A stretch of DNA of 64,000 nucleotides from a bacterium (GTDB lineage: Bacteria; Patescibacteriota; Microgenomatia; UBA1406; GWC2-37-13). Location of the stretch: the NCBI GenBank assembly GCA_021833625.1, contig JAKBEU010000002.1, forward strand, positions 1 through 64,000, read 5' to 3'. Made by a program: the position numbers and the translations under genes. Within the stretch, counting starts at the first letter, position 1, and each line of letters starts with the position of its first letter. Positions 22,538 through 32,510 of this stretch are shown one piece after another. Under the pieces are notes generated by a model, which was not told the origin of the DNA, ran no database searches, and worked only from the letters and a program-made list of their open reading frames with translations.

Positions 22538-23158
22538 ATGACAAAAAATGAACGGGTTCGGATCATCTTAAGAGAGCTCAAAAAACTGTTTCCCGATGCG
22601 AAAATAATGTTGCAGTATTCATCCACTTGGGAGCTTCTTGTTGCGGTAATACTTTCCGCTCAATGTACCGATAAAATGGTGAACAAAATTACACAGACAT
22701 TATTCAAAAAGTATCGGTCGCTTCATGATTATGCGATCGCCGACATAAAAGAATTTGAAAAAGATATTTTTTCGGCAGGATTTTATCACACGAAAGCACA
22801 GCATATTATTGCATCCGCTCAAATAATCGAAACAAAGTTTGGCGGACACGTTCCCAAAACCATGAAAGAGATGATTTCTTTACCCGGTGTGGGGAGGAAA
22901 ACGGCAAATGTAGTGTTGGGGAATGCTTATGGAATTGTCGAAGGAATAGCGGTTGATACGCACGTCATACGCCTGTCAAAAGTACTGGGTTTAACGAGAG
23001 AAATTGAGCCTGAAAAGATTGAAAAAGCACTTATGAAGCTGCTGCCAAAAAAAGAATGGCTCGGGTTTACCTATCTTTTAATAGAGTACGGAAGGAAGTA
23101 TTGTGTTGCAAAGAAACATGATCATACAAACTGTCCGCTAACTCATTTGCTGCAATGA
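22538..23158 (+). CDS. nth: Endonuclease III Nth with degenerate Fe-S motif
   Basis: 206 aa from the ATG at 22538 (the frame also has a TTG at 22523). HhH-GPD fold with LSAQCTDKMVN, the hairpin LPGVGRKTANVVLGNA carrying the catalytic lysine, and VDTHVIRLS with the catalytic aspartate. It excises oxidised pyrimidines and nicks the AP site. The C-terminal cluster motif is broken: the first and third cysteines are present (YCVAKKHDHTNC) but the second is His and the fourth is Leu (PLTHLL), so a cluster with four cysteines cannot form. It overlaps convergent dinB by 21 nt. Neighbouring MutY shows the same loss. Confidence 0.9.
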   Translation: MTKNERVRIILRELKKLFPDAKIMLQYSSTWELLVAVILSAQCTDKMVNKITQTLFKKYRSLHDYAIADIKEFEKDIFSAGFYHTKAQHIIASAQIIETKFGGHVPKTMKEMISLPGVGRKTANVVLGNAYGIVEGIAVDTHVIRLSKVLGLTREIEPEKIEKALMKLLPKKEWLGFTYLLIEYGRKYCVAKKHDHTNCPLTHLLQ

Positions 23159-24376
23159 TAAAAAAGGGATTCCAGTGATCGGTTTTTCTTTTGCAACCAT
23201 TTTCTTTTTTGGGATAAGGAGTGATGAACCAAAACGTATAGCTTCTTTTGCACTAATAACTTCATATAGTTTTTTTGTCTTATTTTGTTTTTCCTGATTT
23301 TCAAAGAGCGAAACTTGTGTTGAAGACGTATCTCCCAGATTGGTTATGATACATCCCGTGGTGCGATATACATAGAGAGGGGAATATATTTTTTCAAAAC
23401 CTTTGTAGAGCTCATCGCGAATCAGGCGCGGATATCCGGTTTTGACCGAAAGGGGAATATCAATCTGCCGGTATTCAAATTGTTGGGTTTTAAGGAACAA
23501 AGATACGCTCCCTACGACATAATGATAGGTACGTGCTTTTTCGAACGCATTCTCGACATGTTCCAGAAGATATGCCCACAGAAGTTCTTTGCTTTTTGTG
23601 GGAGGGGCGAATGTTTCGGTGTTGGAGATGGATTTGTAGGTCGTTTTGTTTTGAGTCTGCAGTTCATATACTTTTTTTCCTCTCAATTCCTGCCAGATTT
23701 CAAGATAGGGTTTTGAAAGGTGAGAGGAGACAAACTCTTGTGTAAGGAGCGTAAAATCGAGAGCGGTTTTTATATTAAATTGCCGGAGGTATGCTGCAGT
23801 ATTGGGCCCGAGACCCCAAATATCCTGAACCGGTCTGTTTTTGAGAAGGTATTCTATATGTTTTCCCCTCACCGGAGTAAATCCGGACGGTTTACGGAAC
23901 GAGGAGGCAAGCTTAGCAAGTGATTTTGTGACGGAAAGCCCGACGGATACCGTCAGGTTCAGTTTTGTTTCGATTGTCTCCTTTATCATGAGGGCAATCT
24001 CTTCGTATGACCTGTGGTACATGCGTCGTAATCCTTTAATATCCGCAAACCCTTCGTCAATGGAGTACTCTTCTACGTACGGACAGTATGAACGGATAAT
24101 GTCAAACATGCGTTTTGAGACGAGGGAAAAAAGGTCATAATCGGACTCGATATATAGACAGTCGGGACAACACTTTTTTATTTCAGAGAAAGTCATGCCC
24201 CGCTTCACGCCTTGTTTTTTTGCTACGTAGGAAATTGCCGTGGCTATACCCCGTTCTTTGCCCGTGACAACGGGTTTATCTTTGAGCGTCGGGTTGACCG
24301 ATTGCATGACTGATGCAAAGAATGCATCTCCGTCAATGTGGAGAATTGCCTCAGGCCAGGAATAATGTAAAAACAT
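23138..24376 (-). CDS. dinB: Y-family DNA polymerase (DinB/UmuC-like)
   Basis: 412 aa. Palm motif HIDGDAFFASV near residue 15 and the catalytic YSIDEGFADI near 105 identify a translesion polymerase. The thumb and little-finger region follow, with WGLGPNTAAYLRQF (helix-hairpin-helix). Near the C-terminus QVSLF is a good beta-clamp-binding motif. It is the second gene of a lexA-dinB unit with a 29-nt gap, so it is SOS-controlled through the lexA promoter. The tail overlaps nth (convergent). Confidence 0.93.
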   Translation of the reverse strand: MFLHYSWPEAILHIDGDAFFASVMQSVNPTLKDKPVVTGKERGIATAISYVAKKQGVKRGMTFSEIKKCCPDCLYIESDYDLFSLVSKRMFDIIRSYCPYVEEYSIDEGFADIKGLRRMYHRSYEEIALMIKETIETKLNLTVSVGLSVTKSLAKLASSFRKPSGFTPVRGKHIEYLLKNRPVQDIWGLGPNTAAYLRQFNIKTALDFTLLTQEFVSSHLSKPYLEIWQELRGKKVYELQTQNKTTYKSISNTETFAPPTKSKELLWAYLLEHVENAFEKARTYHYVVGSVSLFLKTQQFEYRQIDIPLSVKTGYPRLIRDELYKGFEKIYSPLYVYRTTGCIITNLGDTSSTQVSLFENQEKQNKTKKLYEVISAKEAIRFGSSLLIPKKKMVAKEKPITGIPFLSLQQMS

Positions 24377-24405
24377 AACCGTATGGCGCTCCTATAAACT
24401 AACGG

Positions 24406-24972
24406 TTAATTAAACTTTCGAACAACCGCCTTTACTGTTCCGAAAATCTGCAAATCTTCATGAGGATAAAAGTCCGGGTATTTCGGGTTTGCTGCTACAA
24501 GATAATACTTGCGCGTTGATCTGTCGCGCCGTAATATTTTGAGTGTCCACTCGCGATCAATTTGGGCAAGGACAATAGTGCCGAGTGAGGCATCCCTCTT
24601 TTTTTCGACAATGACGATATCTCCTTCAAATATCCCAACCCCTTCCATAGAGTCTCCGCTTACCTTAAGAAGAAACGAAGAGGAAGGATCTCCAATAAGA
24701 TAATCGTCAAGCGACAGATATTCTTTGTTTTCTTCGGCAAGAATAGGAAATCCTGCCTTGATTACTCCCAAATAGGGAAGTGCGAACAGTTTTTCAGCGG
24801 GGGCAAGTTTTCCCTCATCTTTTTTTAAGAACCCCTCTTCAATCCACTTGTTTATCATCTTGAATACCGCATTTTTTGACGATACGTTAAACAGTTTGAG
24901 CATTTCCGAATAGGAAGGAAGGCGGCTGTGTTTTTTATAAAAATGTTTGAGGAGCGTGATTCTATCTGTCAT
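24406..24972 (-). CDS. lexA: LexA-type SOS repressor (S24 peptidase)
   Basis: 188 aa. N-terminal winged helix of LexA type (RITLLKHFYKKHSRLPSYSE, then NVSSKNAVFKMINKWIEEG), then the autocleavage segment with Ala73-Gly74 (VIKAGFP), and the S24 peptidase domain with nucleophile Ser108 (SGDSMEGVG) and the general base Lys145 (TLKILRR). RecA-stimulated self-cleavage should relieve repression. Two operator copies overlap its own promoter, as for autoregulated lexA genes. The DNA-binding helix differs from that of E. coli, in agreement with the different operator GTAAAC-N4-GTTTAC. Confidence 0.93.
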   Translation of the reverse strand: MTDRITLLKHFYKKHSRLPSYSEMLKLFNVSSKNAVFKMINKWIEEGFLKKDEGKLAPAEKLFALPYLGVIKAGFPILAEENKEYLSLDDYLIGDPSSSFLLKVSGDSMEGVGIFEGDIVIVEKKRDASLGTIVLAQIDREWTLKILRRDRSTRKYYLVAANPKYPDFYPHEDLQIFGTVKAVVRKFN

Positions 24973-24990
24973 AGGAAAAATAATAAATAA

Positions 24991-25037
24991 GTAAACAATC
25001 GTTTACCAGTATAGTAAACAAAAGTTCACTCTGTCAA
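24991..25037 (-). promoter_or_regulatory. lexA-dinB promoter with two SOS operators
   Basis: On the minus strand: TTGACA (25032-25037), 18 nt, TATACT (25008-25013). Operator 1 is perfect, GTAAACAATCGTTTAC (24991-25006), just after the -10. Operator 2, GTAAACAAAAGTTCAC (25014-25029), has one mismatch and fills the -35/-10 spacer. Both conform to GTAAAC-N4-GTTTAC, with centres 23 bp apart, about two helix turns. Confidence 0.88.
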
Positions 25038-25057
25038 CACGTTTTTACTATGAGCAG

Positions 25058-25711
25058 TTATTTATAGTGGTTTGTGTGAAGATGCGGTCCAGATGAATCT
25101 ATTATAAGATAAGAAGCTTTTCCAAATTGAATAAATCCCGAGTTGGCAAACATGTTTTTAGAGTCAAGTTCGGCATAGTGGACGTGTCCGCACAAATACC
25201 AATAAGGGAATTGGGTGCTTTGCAGTTTTTTCTTTATTTTTTTATTTCCCTGTTTCAGGATAAAGTTATGGGGACTATTAATAAAGACGAGGAAACGTTC
25301 AATATTCTGCGAAACAACATTTATATAGAAGAGGGATTTACGGGAGAGGGCATACCTTTCATCAAGAGAAGGGTATAGAGTATGTCCATGCTCGATGTGA
25401 TATGTCGTGTTGTTCAGCACAAGCTCATGTGAGTCCTTCTGTTGAGCGGAAAAAAGGGATACGCGCCCGTCGCTGAATTTCCTCTTATCGTGGTTCCCGT
25501 AGAGATACACGGTCTTTTTTTCTTTTAAAAGAGGGAATAGCGTATTCCAATCCGAGGCAAGGAAAGCTTCAAACGTCGTTCTGTATCCGTCCCAAAAATC
25601 GCCGTTAAGGACGACATTATCGCAGGATGCAATAAGTTGCTGTAAAAAAACAGCCTTCTTCTTATCAAAGACGTGGGTAAGATGTAAATCTGATACGATA
25701 AGCGTCTTCAT
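25058..25711 (-). CDS. Calcineurin-like metallophosphoesterase
   Basis: 217 aa. The metal-binding signatures of the superfamily are visible in order: SDLHLTH (D-x-H), NGDFWD, GNHDKR, then HIEHGH and CGHVHYAEL. The size and motif spacing resemble UDP-2,3-diacylglucosamine pyrophosphatase (LpxH), but lipid A synthesis is not expected here, so the substrate is unknown (nucleic acid, nucleotide or sugar-nucleotide phosphoester). Starts 4 nt inside the end of fusA, so it rides on the ribosomal transcript. Confidence 0.85.
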   Translation of the reverse strand: MKTLIVSDLHLTHVFDKKKAVFLQQLIASCDNVVLNGDFWDGYRTTFEAFLASDWNTLFPLLKEKKTVYLYGNHDKRKFSDGRVSLFSAQQKDSHELVLNNTTYHIEHGHTLYPSLDERYALSRKSLFYINVVSQNIERFLVFINSPHNFILKQGNKKIKKKLQSTQFPYWYLCGHVHYAELDSKNMFANSGFIQFGKASYLIIDSSGPHLHTNHYK

Positions 25712-27819
25712 GAACGAGCTGAGGCATTTTTCTCCAAGAGAGTCTTCAGAGTCCCTTGTGGTACTTCTTCGTAATGAGACGGTTCAACGTACGCGACTCC
25801 TCGTCCCTCGGTAAGGGATCGAAGTACTGTCACATATCCGGAAAGTTCAGCAAGAGGCGCATTTCCTCTGATGATTGTTGACTTTCCACGTTTATCAGTC
25901 CCAAGAATTTTTCCTCTACGACTCGAAAGATCTCCGATAACAACACCCATAAAGTCATCAGGAACGGTGACTTCAATTTTCATGATAGGTTCAAGCAGTG
26001 TAAGTCCTGCTTTTTTGGAACCATCCTGAATTCCGATAGATGCTGCTATTTTAAATGCAATATCAGAAGAGTCAACTTCATGGTAACTTCCGTCAATAAG
26101 GGATACTTTCATATCCGTCATTGGGAATCCGAGAAGGACTCCCTTTTCCATTGCTTCAACAATACCTTTTTCGATAGATCCGATAAATTCTTTTGGAACT
26201 GCTCCTCCTTTTATCTTATCTTCGAATTTGTATCCTTCTCCTCTTCCTAACGGTTCAAGGATAAGTACACAGTGTCCGTATTGTCCGTGACCTCCTGATT
26301 GTTTAATATATTTTGCGTCAATTTCTGCTTTTTTGGTGATTGTTTCTTTGTAGGCAACCTGCGGTTTTCCGACATTGACATCCATGTTCATCTCGCGTTT
26401 CATGCGGTCAACAAGAATCTCCAAGTGGAGTTCTCCCATTCCTGACATGACGGTTTGTCCTGTCTCATGGTTTACTTTTACTTTAAAGGTTGGGTCTTCT
26501 TCTGCAAGTCGTTGTAGCGTATATGATAGTTTTTCCTGGTCTGCTTTTGTTTTCGGTTCAATGGCAAGAGAGATGACCGGTTCTGGGAACACGATTTGTT
26601 CAAGGAGAATCGGGCTTGATTCGTCGGCCATTGTATCTCCAGTTCTTAATTCTTTTGGTCCTACGAGTGCAATGATTTCTCCGGCATATGCCTTATCGAT
26701 TTCTTCTCTGTTGTTGGCGTGCATAAGAAGAACACGGCTGACGCGTTCTTGCTTGCGTTTATTTACGTTGTAAATATATGATCCTGATTCAAGGGTTCCC
26801 GAATAGATACGGGTATAGGTAAGTTTTCCTACGTGAGGATCAAGTTGAATTTTGAATGCAATTGCCGAAAATTTTTCATTGGAAATAAGCTTTCGTTCTT
26901 CTTCAACGCCCGTGTCAGGATTTATACCCTTTACCACCTTAAGATCAAGAGGGGATGGAAGATATTCAACAATACCGTCAAGAACAGGTTGTACGCCTTT
27001 GTTTCGAAGAGACGTACCAGCGTATACTGGGACGACTTTATAAGCGATAACGGCCCTTCTTAAAGCTGCTTTTAACTCTTCAATCGATATCTCTTCTCCT
27101 GCTAAAAATTTTTCAATAAGGACGTCGTCTGTTTCTGCAATTTTTTCTACCATTTTTGCACGCATTTCCTGCGCCTTTGTCATCAAATGTGCAGGAACAT
27201 CTGTTGTTGTGTATTCAACACCCTTTTCATCTTTGTCGTAAATAAATGCCTTCATGGTCATCAGATCGATGACTCCGGTAAATTCATGTTCTTTCCCAAT
27301 AGGGTAAGTGACTATAATAGGATGAGCTCCTAATCTGTCAGTAATTTCTTGAGTAGTACCTTCAAAGTCCGCGCCAAGCTTATCCATTTTATTAATGAAG
27401 CAGATACGGGGAATCTTATATTTGTCAGCTTGTCTCCATACTGTTTCTGATTGGCTCTGCACTCCTTCTTCTGCGTCAAACACGACAACTCCTCCGTCTA
27501 ACACACGAAGTGATCGTTCTACTTCAGCAGTAAAATCTACGTGTCCGGGAGTGTCGATGATATTTATGCGATATTCTTTCCAAAATGTTGTTGTAGCAGC
27601 TGAGACGATTGTTATTCCGCGCTCTCTTTCCTGTGGCATCCAGTCCATTTGTGTATCACCGTCATCGATGTCGCCTATTTTGTAGGTGCGTCCAGTATAA
27701 AAAAGGAGTCGTTCTGTTGTTGTTGTCTTTCCAGAATCGATATGGGCGATAACGCCGATATTTCTGATTTTATCTAGAGGAACATTGCGATTTTTTGTGA
27801 TAACACTTTGCTGAGCCAT
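25708..27819 (-). CDS. fusA: Elongation factor G
   Basis: 703 aa, full length. G-domain motifs: AHIDSGKTTTTERLL (G1), DTPGHVDFTAEV (G3) and NKMD (G4). Domains II to V follow, with GGHGQYGHC in domain IV. It catalyses GTP-driven ribosomal translocation. It sits at the end of rpoB-rpoC-rpsL-rpsG-fusA and no tuf gene follows; the next gene is a metallophosphoesterase that overlaps by 4 nt. Confidence 0.98.
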   Translation of the reverse strand: MAQQSVITKNRNVPLDKIRNIGVIAHIDSGKTTTTERLLFYTGRTYKIGDIDDGDTQMDWMPQERERGITIVSAATTTFWKEYRINIIDTPGHVDFTAEVERSLRVLDGGVVVFDAEEGVQSQSETVWRQADKYKIPRICFINKMDKLGADFEGTTQEITDRLGAHPIIVTYPIGKEHEFTGVIDLMTMKAFIYDKDEKGVEYTTTDVPAHLMTKAQEMRAKMVEKIAETDDVLIEKFLAGEEISIEELKAALRRAVIAYKVVPVYAGTSLRNKGVQPVLDGIVEYLPSPLDLKVVKGINPDTGVEEERKLISNEKFSAIAFKIQLDPHVGKLTYTRIYSGTLESGSYIYNVNKRKQERVSRVLLMHANNREEIDKAYAGEIIALVGPKELRTGDTMADESSPILLEQIVFPEPVISLAIEPKTKADQEKLSYTLQRLAEEDPTFKVKVNHETGQTVMSGMGELHLEILVDRMKREMNMDVNVGKPQVAYKETITKKAEIDAKYIKQSGGHGQYGHCVLILEPLGRGEGYKFEDKIKGGAVPKEFIGSIEKGIVEAMEKGVLLGFPMTDMKVSLIDGSYHEVDSSDIAFKIAASIGIQDGSKKAGLTLLEPIMKIEVTVPDDFMGVVIGDLSSRRGKILGTDKRGKSTIIRGNAPLAELSGYVTVLRSLTEGRGVAYVEPSHYEEVPQGTLKTLLEKNASARS

Positions 27820-27845
27820 AAATACGATATAAATTTAAATTAACA

Positions 27846-28319
27846 TTACCACTTTAAGTGGGAGAAGGCCTTGTTTGATTCTGCAAGTTTTTCGGCTTGT
27901 GCTCGTTTTGTTACCGCTTGACCTTGGTTCTGTGCAGCATCCTTAAGTTCAGTATACAATTTTTCCGCAAATGTGTGGAATTCTTTATTTGTTTTTGCCC
28001 GTGCAGCATCAACTATCCATGTTAATCCGAGGAACAGCTTTCGCTCTCTTCTTACTTCAACTGGGACAAGATAGGAAGCTCCACCAAGTCTGCGGGGTTT
28101 TGTTTCATGTTCCGGAGATACGTTAGCAAGTGCCTTGCCGAGTGTCTCGATAGGATCAAGTCCTTCTTTCTGGAATCGTTCCATGACTGTGTATACAAGT
28201 TTTTGGGAAGTTGTTTTTTTTCCACCGATCATCAAATAGTTGATGAGTTTCGCAACTTCAAAACTGTTGTACACTGGGTCGTTTTTTGTTTGGGTTCGTT
28301 TATATGAATGTCTTGGCAT
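27846..28319 (-). CDS. rpsG: Ribosomal protein S7
   Basis: 157 aa, complete S7 with the conserved beginning of the RNA-binding region VAKLINYLMIGGKKTTSQ and VEVRRERKLFLGLTWIVDAA. It nucleates assembly of the 30S head by binding the 3' major domain of 16S rRNA. A TATAAT box on the minus strand (28329-28334) lies 9 nt upstream of its start, so a secondary promoter inside the operon is possible. Confidence 0.97.
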   Translation of the reverse strand: MPRHSYKRTQTKNDPVYNSFEVAKLINYLMIGGKKTTSQKLVYTVMERFQKEGLDPIETLGKALANVSPEHETKPRRLGGASYLVPVEVRRERKLFLGLTWIVDAARAKTNKEFHTFAEKLYTELKDAAQNQGQAVTKRAQAEKLAESNKAFSHLKW

Positions 28320-28337
28320 AGAGAAATAATTATAATA

Positions 28338-28766
28338 TTAAGCCTGTGCTGCTGCTTTTTTTGGTCTCTTTGCTCCATATTTCGAGCGAGATGTGGTGCG
28401 TCCAACAACGCCAGCAGTATCAAATTTACCACGTACGATGTGATATTTCACACCTGGAAGATCCTTTACTCTTCCTCCTCGGACAAGAACGATTGAATGT
28501 TCTGCCAAGTTGTGTCCAACTCCCTGGATATAGGCCGTAACCTCCATTTTATTGGAAAGTCTGACTCTTGCTACCTTTCGGAGAGCTGAATTCGGTTTTT
28601 TCGGTGTCATCGTGCGGACGACAGTACATACTCCACGTTTAAGCGGATTTTTTGTCTCTACATACTTTCGTTTCAGTGCATTGAAGCTTGCCTTCATTGC
28701 GGCTGCACGTGATTTTTTAATTCGCTTTTGTCTCTTGTGTTTCAAGAGCTGGTTTATTGTTGGCAT
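28338..28766 (-). CDS. rpsL: Ribosomal protein S12
   Basis: 142 aa, longer than E. coli S12 (124 aa) owing to an alanine-rich N-terminal insertion ([20 protein letters not shown]) and a basic tail. The decoding-centre loops [16 protein letters not shown] and [19 protein letters not shown] are intact. Its start lies inside the end of rpoC: the coding regions overlap by 50 nt in different frames. Confidence 0.97.
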   Translation of the reverse strand: MPTINQLLKHKRQKRIKKSRAAAMKASFNALKRKYVETKNPLKRGVCTVVRTMTPKKPNSALRKVARVRLSNKMEVTAYIQGVGHNLAEHSIVLVRGGRVKDLPGVKYHIVRGKFDTAGVVGRTTSRSKYGAKRPKKAAAQA

Positions 28767-31700
28767 AAGTGTCTACAAATTTATTGTAATATTTATCAAT
28801 TAATTCTTCCGTAACAGGAATAAGTCTGCCTATTATAACATTTTCTTTGAGTCCTAGCAAGAAGTCCGTCTTGTTTTTGATTGCTGCATTGCTGAGAACC
28901 GACGTTGTCTGTTCAAAGGATGCGGCGGACAACCAAGAATCCGTATAAATAGCGGCTTTTGTGATTCCAAGAATAGACACCTTGCCGGACGCCGGTTTTC
29001 CACCGATGGCAAGCGCTTTCTTGTTTTCTTCCTCAAATCGTATTTTTGATACGACTTCATCTTTGATGAACGATGTGTCTCCTTCATCTTCGATTGTTAC
29101 TTTGTCGCTCATCTTTCGGATGATGACTTCAAAATGCTTGTCATGAATACCAATCCCTTGAGATTCATATACTTTTTGTACTTCATTCAAAAGGTACATC
29201 TGAGCTGTCTTAAGGCCTTTTACCATCAAGACATCATGGATGTTGAGGTATCCTTCAGAAAGTTGAGTTCCTTTTATTGCCATGTCTCCGTCCTTTACCT
29301 TCAGGTTTTGGCTCATTGGGACGATAAACTCTTCTTCTTTTTGCGTTGTATCTGTCGGGATGACTTTAATTGTGTACGTTTCTTTTTCAGAATCTTCCTG
29401 GACGGATATTTTTCCATCAATATCGCTGATTGGTGACACTATTTTTGGTGTGCGTGTTTCAAAGAGTTCTTCTACACGAGGAAGTCCTTGCGTAACGTCG
29501 GAAATGACAATTCCTCCAAAGTGACGGACTCTCATGGTAAGCTGTGTTCCCGGTTCTCCAATTGACTGTGCTGCCATAACTCCAACCGGAACTCCAATCT
29601 CAACGAGTCTTCCGACTGAGAGATCGATACCATAACATTTCTGACAGACGCCAAACTTTGAATGACAGTGAAGAGGGGAACGGACAATTACCTTCTTTAC
29701 TCCACCTGCAATAATTTCTTCAACTACTTGTTCATTCAAAAGTGTTCCTGCCTTGACGATGACTTTCTTGTCTTCATCAACTGCATCCTGAAGCAAGAAT
29801 CTTCCTCTGATGCGTAGTGCGAATTTGTCTCCGCGTTCATCGGTTGTTGTTATCTTGAGACCCTTATCTGTCTTACAATCTTCTTCTCTCACAATCATGT
29901 CATGTGACACGTCAACGAGTCGGCGTGTAAGGTAACCTGCGTCTGCGGTTTTAAGAGCAGAGTCGGTCAATCCTTTTCTCGCTCCTCGAGCTGAGATGAC
30001 ATATTCAAAAATAGAGAGACCTTCTCGATAGTTTGATTTTGTGGGGACCTCAATGATTTTTCCCATTGGGTCGACAACAAGACCTTTCATTGCTGAAAGC
30101 TGCTTAAGCTGTTCACGGGAAGCACGGGCTCCTCCGGACTTAATAATCATTTTTACCGGGTTCTCTTCTTCAAGAATATCCCATGTTTTGTTTGCAAGAT
30201 CTTCTGTTGTATCAATCCAAAGCTTGTTGTTGTATCTTTTCTTTTCTTCAAGAGTCAAAAAGCCCTGTTCATAATTCTTTTCCACTTTTTGTACTTCTTT
30301 TTCTGTCTTTGCAACAATTTCCTCTTTTTCATCAATGATTTTACAATCAAAGATAGATGAGGAAAGACCTCCTGCAATTGTTGCGCCCCAGAATCCGATT
30401 TCTTTCAACGAGTCAATGAGTTCTCCGATTTTTACGTTGTCATCAAATTGTTTCATGGCCTTGACGACAAGATCTTTAATATCAACGGCACGAATGTCCT
30501 TGTTGATAAATCGAAGTTCTTTTTGGATGTGTTGATTAACGATAATACGTCCCACACTCGTCTTCATCACCGCGTCTCCTATTTTTACGAGAGCCGGTTT
30601 TCGAAGTGCAATTTTGCCAAGTTCGTAGGCGCTGACCGCTTCATTTTCGGACGAGTACATCTGCATTTCATTTTCCTTAATGGCGTTATACTGAGCATCA
30701 AGAGTCGTAAGGTAATAAATGCCAAGAGCCATTTCCTTTACGGGAAGGGCAATCGGGGTACCGTCAGACGGCTTGAGCAAGTTCTGGTGAGCCATCATGC
30801 GTGTCTTTACTTCATCAATTGCTGCCTTTGACAAAGGAACGAAAATACCCATAGCATCTCCATCAAAGTCTGCATTAAATCCTGCACAGACAGCCGGGTG
30901 AAGCTTGATCACATACGAGTCGGTAAGGACAGGATAGAAAGCAAGTATCGACAACTTATGTAAGGACGGTGCTCGGTTTAACAGGACGGGATGATCCTTA
31001 ATTATCTCTTCAAGAATGTCATAAATGACGGGTTCTCTCAGTTCCAGGAAATTTTTTGCACTCTTGATATTCGGCGCAAGGCCTCGAATGATAATTTCAT
31101 GGAGCAAATGAGGCTTGAAAAGCTCAAGAGCCATTTCTTTTGGAATACCACATTGATTTATCTTGAGTTCTGGTCCGACTGCAATTGTCGAACGACCGGA
31201 ATAGTCAACGCGTTTTCCAAGAAGATTTTGTCTGAAACGTCCCTGTTTTCCACGTAAGATATCAGAAAGTGATTTCTGCACTTTTGATGCAACTCCATGT
31301 GTGCGGGCTCGTCCTCTTGATTTTTGAAGATCAAGAAGTGAGTCAACCGCTTCCTGTAACATGCGCTTTTCGTTTCTTAAGATGATCTCAGGAGCTCCAA
31401 GATCGATGAGCTGTTTAAGACGATTATTTCTATTAATTACTCTTCGGTAGAAATCATTCAAATCCGATGTTGCAAATTTTCCTCCGGGCAACTGAACAAC
31501 CGGTCGAAGATCAGGAGGAATAACGGGCAATACGGAAAGAACCATCCATGCAGGCTGAACATTTCCTTTGATGAATGATTCAAGAATGCGGACTTTCTTC
31601 AATAGTTTGTTTCTTCGTTCACCCTTTGCCTTTGCAAGTTCGGTGATTGTTTCCGAGTATATCTTTTTGTAGTCTGTTGTTGAGAGAATGTCATATACAC

Positions 31701-32508
31701 ATTCGGATCCCATGCCGACAGTCACAAAGTTAGCAAGATTCTTATCTCTCAAATACAAATAATCCTCTTCCTCAAATGTGTTGTTTACTTTGAGTGCTTT
31801 TACCGTTTTGATGACTCTGTCAAGGAATGCAGTTCTTTTTGCTTTATCTTCAATATATTTGTCGGAAAGCAATCTGAACTTTTCTCTTTCTTTTAAGTCA
31901 AGTTCCTGTACGGTTATTTCTTTTTGTTCCTTGTTCGTTATCTTTTTGACGACTGCCTCTTTTTGTTGGACGAATGATTTCTTTAATTCTTGCTTGCGAA
32001 GTTCGTATTCTTCATCAAGTTTCTTAATCTCACCTTTTGACATTGATTCAAGCTCTGTGACAGTCTTTTTCTGTTCTTCTTTGTCGATTCCGGTGACAAG
32101 ATAAAGAGCATAGTAAATGATCTTTTCAAGTGCCTGTGGAGGAACATCAAGAACAATGCTTAAAGGAGTGGATGCACCCTTGAAATACCAAATATGAGCA
32201 ATAGGAGTTGCGAGCTTTATGTGTCCCATTCGCTCTCTTCGTACTGCTGATGTGGTTACTTCTACTCCACAACGGTCACAGATAATTCCCTTGTATCTAA
32301 TGCGCTTGTATTTTCCACAGTAACATTCGTAGTCTTTTGTAGGTCCAAAAATACGCTCATCAAATAGTCCGTCTTTTTCGGCTCTAAATGTACGATAGTT
32401 AATGGTTTCCGGTTTTGTGATTTCTCCTTTTGACCACTTGAGAATATCTTCAGGGGACGCAAGTCGGATGCGCAGTCCGCTGAAATCAAGTACAAACTGT
32501 TCGTCCAT
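28717..32508 (-). CDS. rpoC: RNA polymerase beta' subunit
   Basis: 1263 aa. The N-terminal zinc ribbon [20 protein letters not shown], the catalytic NADFDGD (near residue 540) and the second zinc site ([13 protein letters not shown]) are all present. The bridge helix and trigger loop region ([18 protein letters not shown]) is conserved. The subunit is shorter than in E. coli (1407 aa). The gene starts 2 nt after rpoB ends and its last 50 nt overlap rpsL. Together with rpoB this gives a single-copy core polymerase locus. Confidence 0.98.
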   Translation of the reverse strand: MDEQFVLDFSGLRIRLASPEDILKWSKGEITKPETINYRTFRAEKDGLFDERIFGPTKDYECYCGKYKRIRYKGIICDRCGVEVTTSAVRRERMGHIKLATPIAHIWYFKGASTPLSIVLDVPPQALEKIIYYALYLVTGIDKEEQKKTVTELESMSKGEIKKLDEEYELRKQELKKSFVQQKEAVVKKITNKEQKEITVQELDLKEREKFRLLSDKYIEDKAKRTAFLDRVIKTVKALKVNNTFEEEDYLYLRDKNLANFVTVGMGSECVYDILSTTDYKKIYSETITELAKAKGERRNKLLKKVRILESFIKGNVQPAWMVLSVLPVIPPDLRPVVQLPGGKFATSDLNDFYRRVINRNNRLKQLIDLGAPEIILRNEKRMLQEAVDSLLDLQKSRGRARTHGVASKVQKSLSDILRGKQGRFRQNLLGKRVDYSGRSTIAVGPELKINQCGIPKEMALELFKPHLLHEIIIRGLAPNIKSAKNFLELREPVIYDILEEIIKDHPVLLNRAPSLHKLSILAFYPVLTDSYVIKLHPAVCAGFNADFDGDAMGIFVPLSKAAIDEVKTRMMAHQNLLKPSDGTPIALPVKEMALGIYYLTTLDAQYNAIKENEMQMYSSENEAVSAYELGKIALRKPALVKIGDAVMKTSVGRIIVNQHIQKELRFINKDIRAVDIKDLVVKAMKQFDDNVKIGELIDSLKEIGFWGATIAGGLSSSIFDCKIIDEKEEIVAKTEKEVQKVEKNYEQGFLTLEEKKRYNNKLWIDTTEDLANKTWDILEEENPVKMIIKSGGARASREQLKQLSAMKGLVVDPMGKIIEVPTKSNYREGLSIFEYVISARGARKGLTDSALKTADAGYLTRRLVDVSHDMIVREEDCKTDKGLKITTTDERGDKFALRIRGRFLLQDAVDEDKKVIVKAGTLLNEQVVEEIIAGGVKKVIVRSPLHCHSKFGVCQKCYGIDLSVGRLVEIGVPVGVMAAQSIGEPGTQLTMRVRHFGGIVISDVTQGLPRVEELFETRTPKIVSPISDIDGKISVQEDSEKETYTIKVIPTDTTQKEEEFIVPMSQNLKVKDGDMAIKGTQLSEGYLNIHDVLMVKGLKTAQMYLLNEVQKVYESQGIGIHDKHFEVIIRKMSDKVTIEDEGDTSFIKDEVVSKIRFEEENKKALAIGGKPASGKVSILGITKAAIYTDSWLSAASFEQTTSVLSNAAIKNKTDFLLGLKENVIIGRLIPVTEELIDKYYNKFVDTYANNKPALETQETKAN

Positions 32509-32510
32509 AG

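Noticed and set aside
23138-23158. Frameshift at the end of nth explaining the missing Fe-S cysteines
   Set aside because: The reading frame runs cleanly to a stop after PLTHLLQ and the remaining ligand positions align without an indel, so loss by substitution is simpler. The MutY next door shows the same loss.
26375-26773. Plus-strand open frames inside fusA
   Set aside because: Antisense shadow of the EF-G coding sequence, with no independent start signals.
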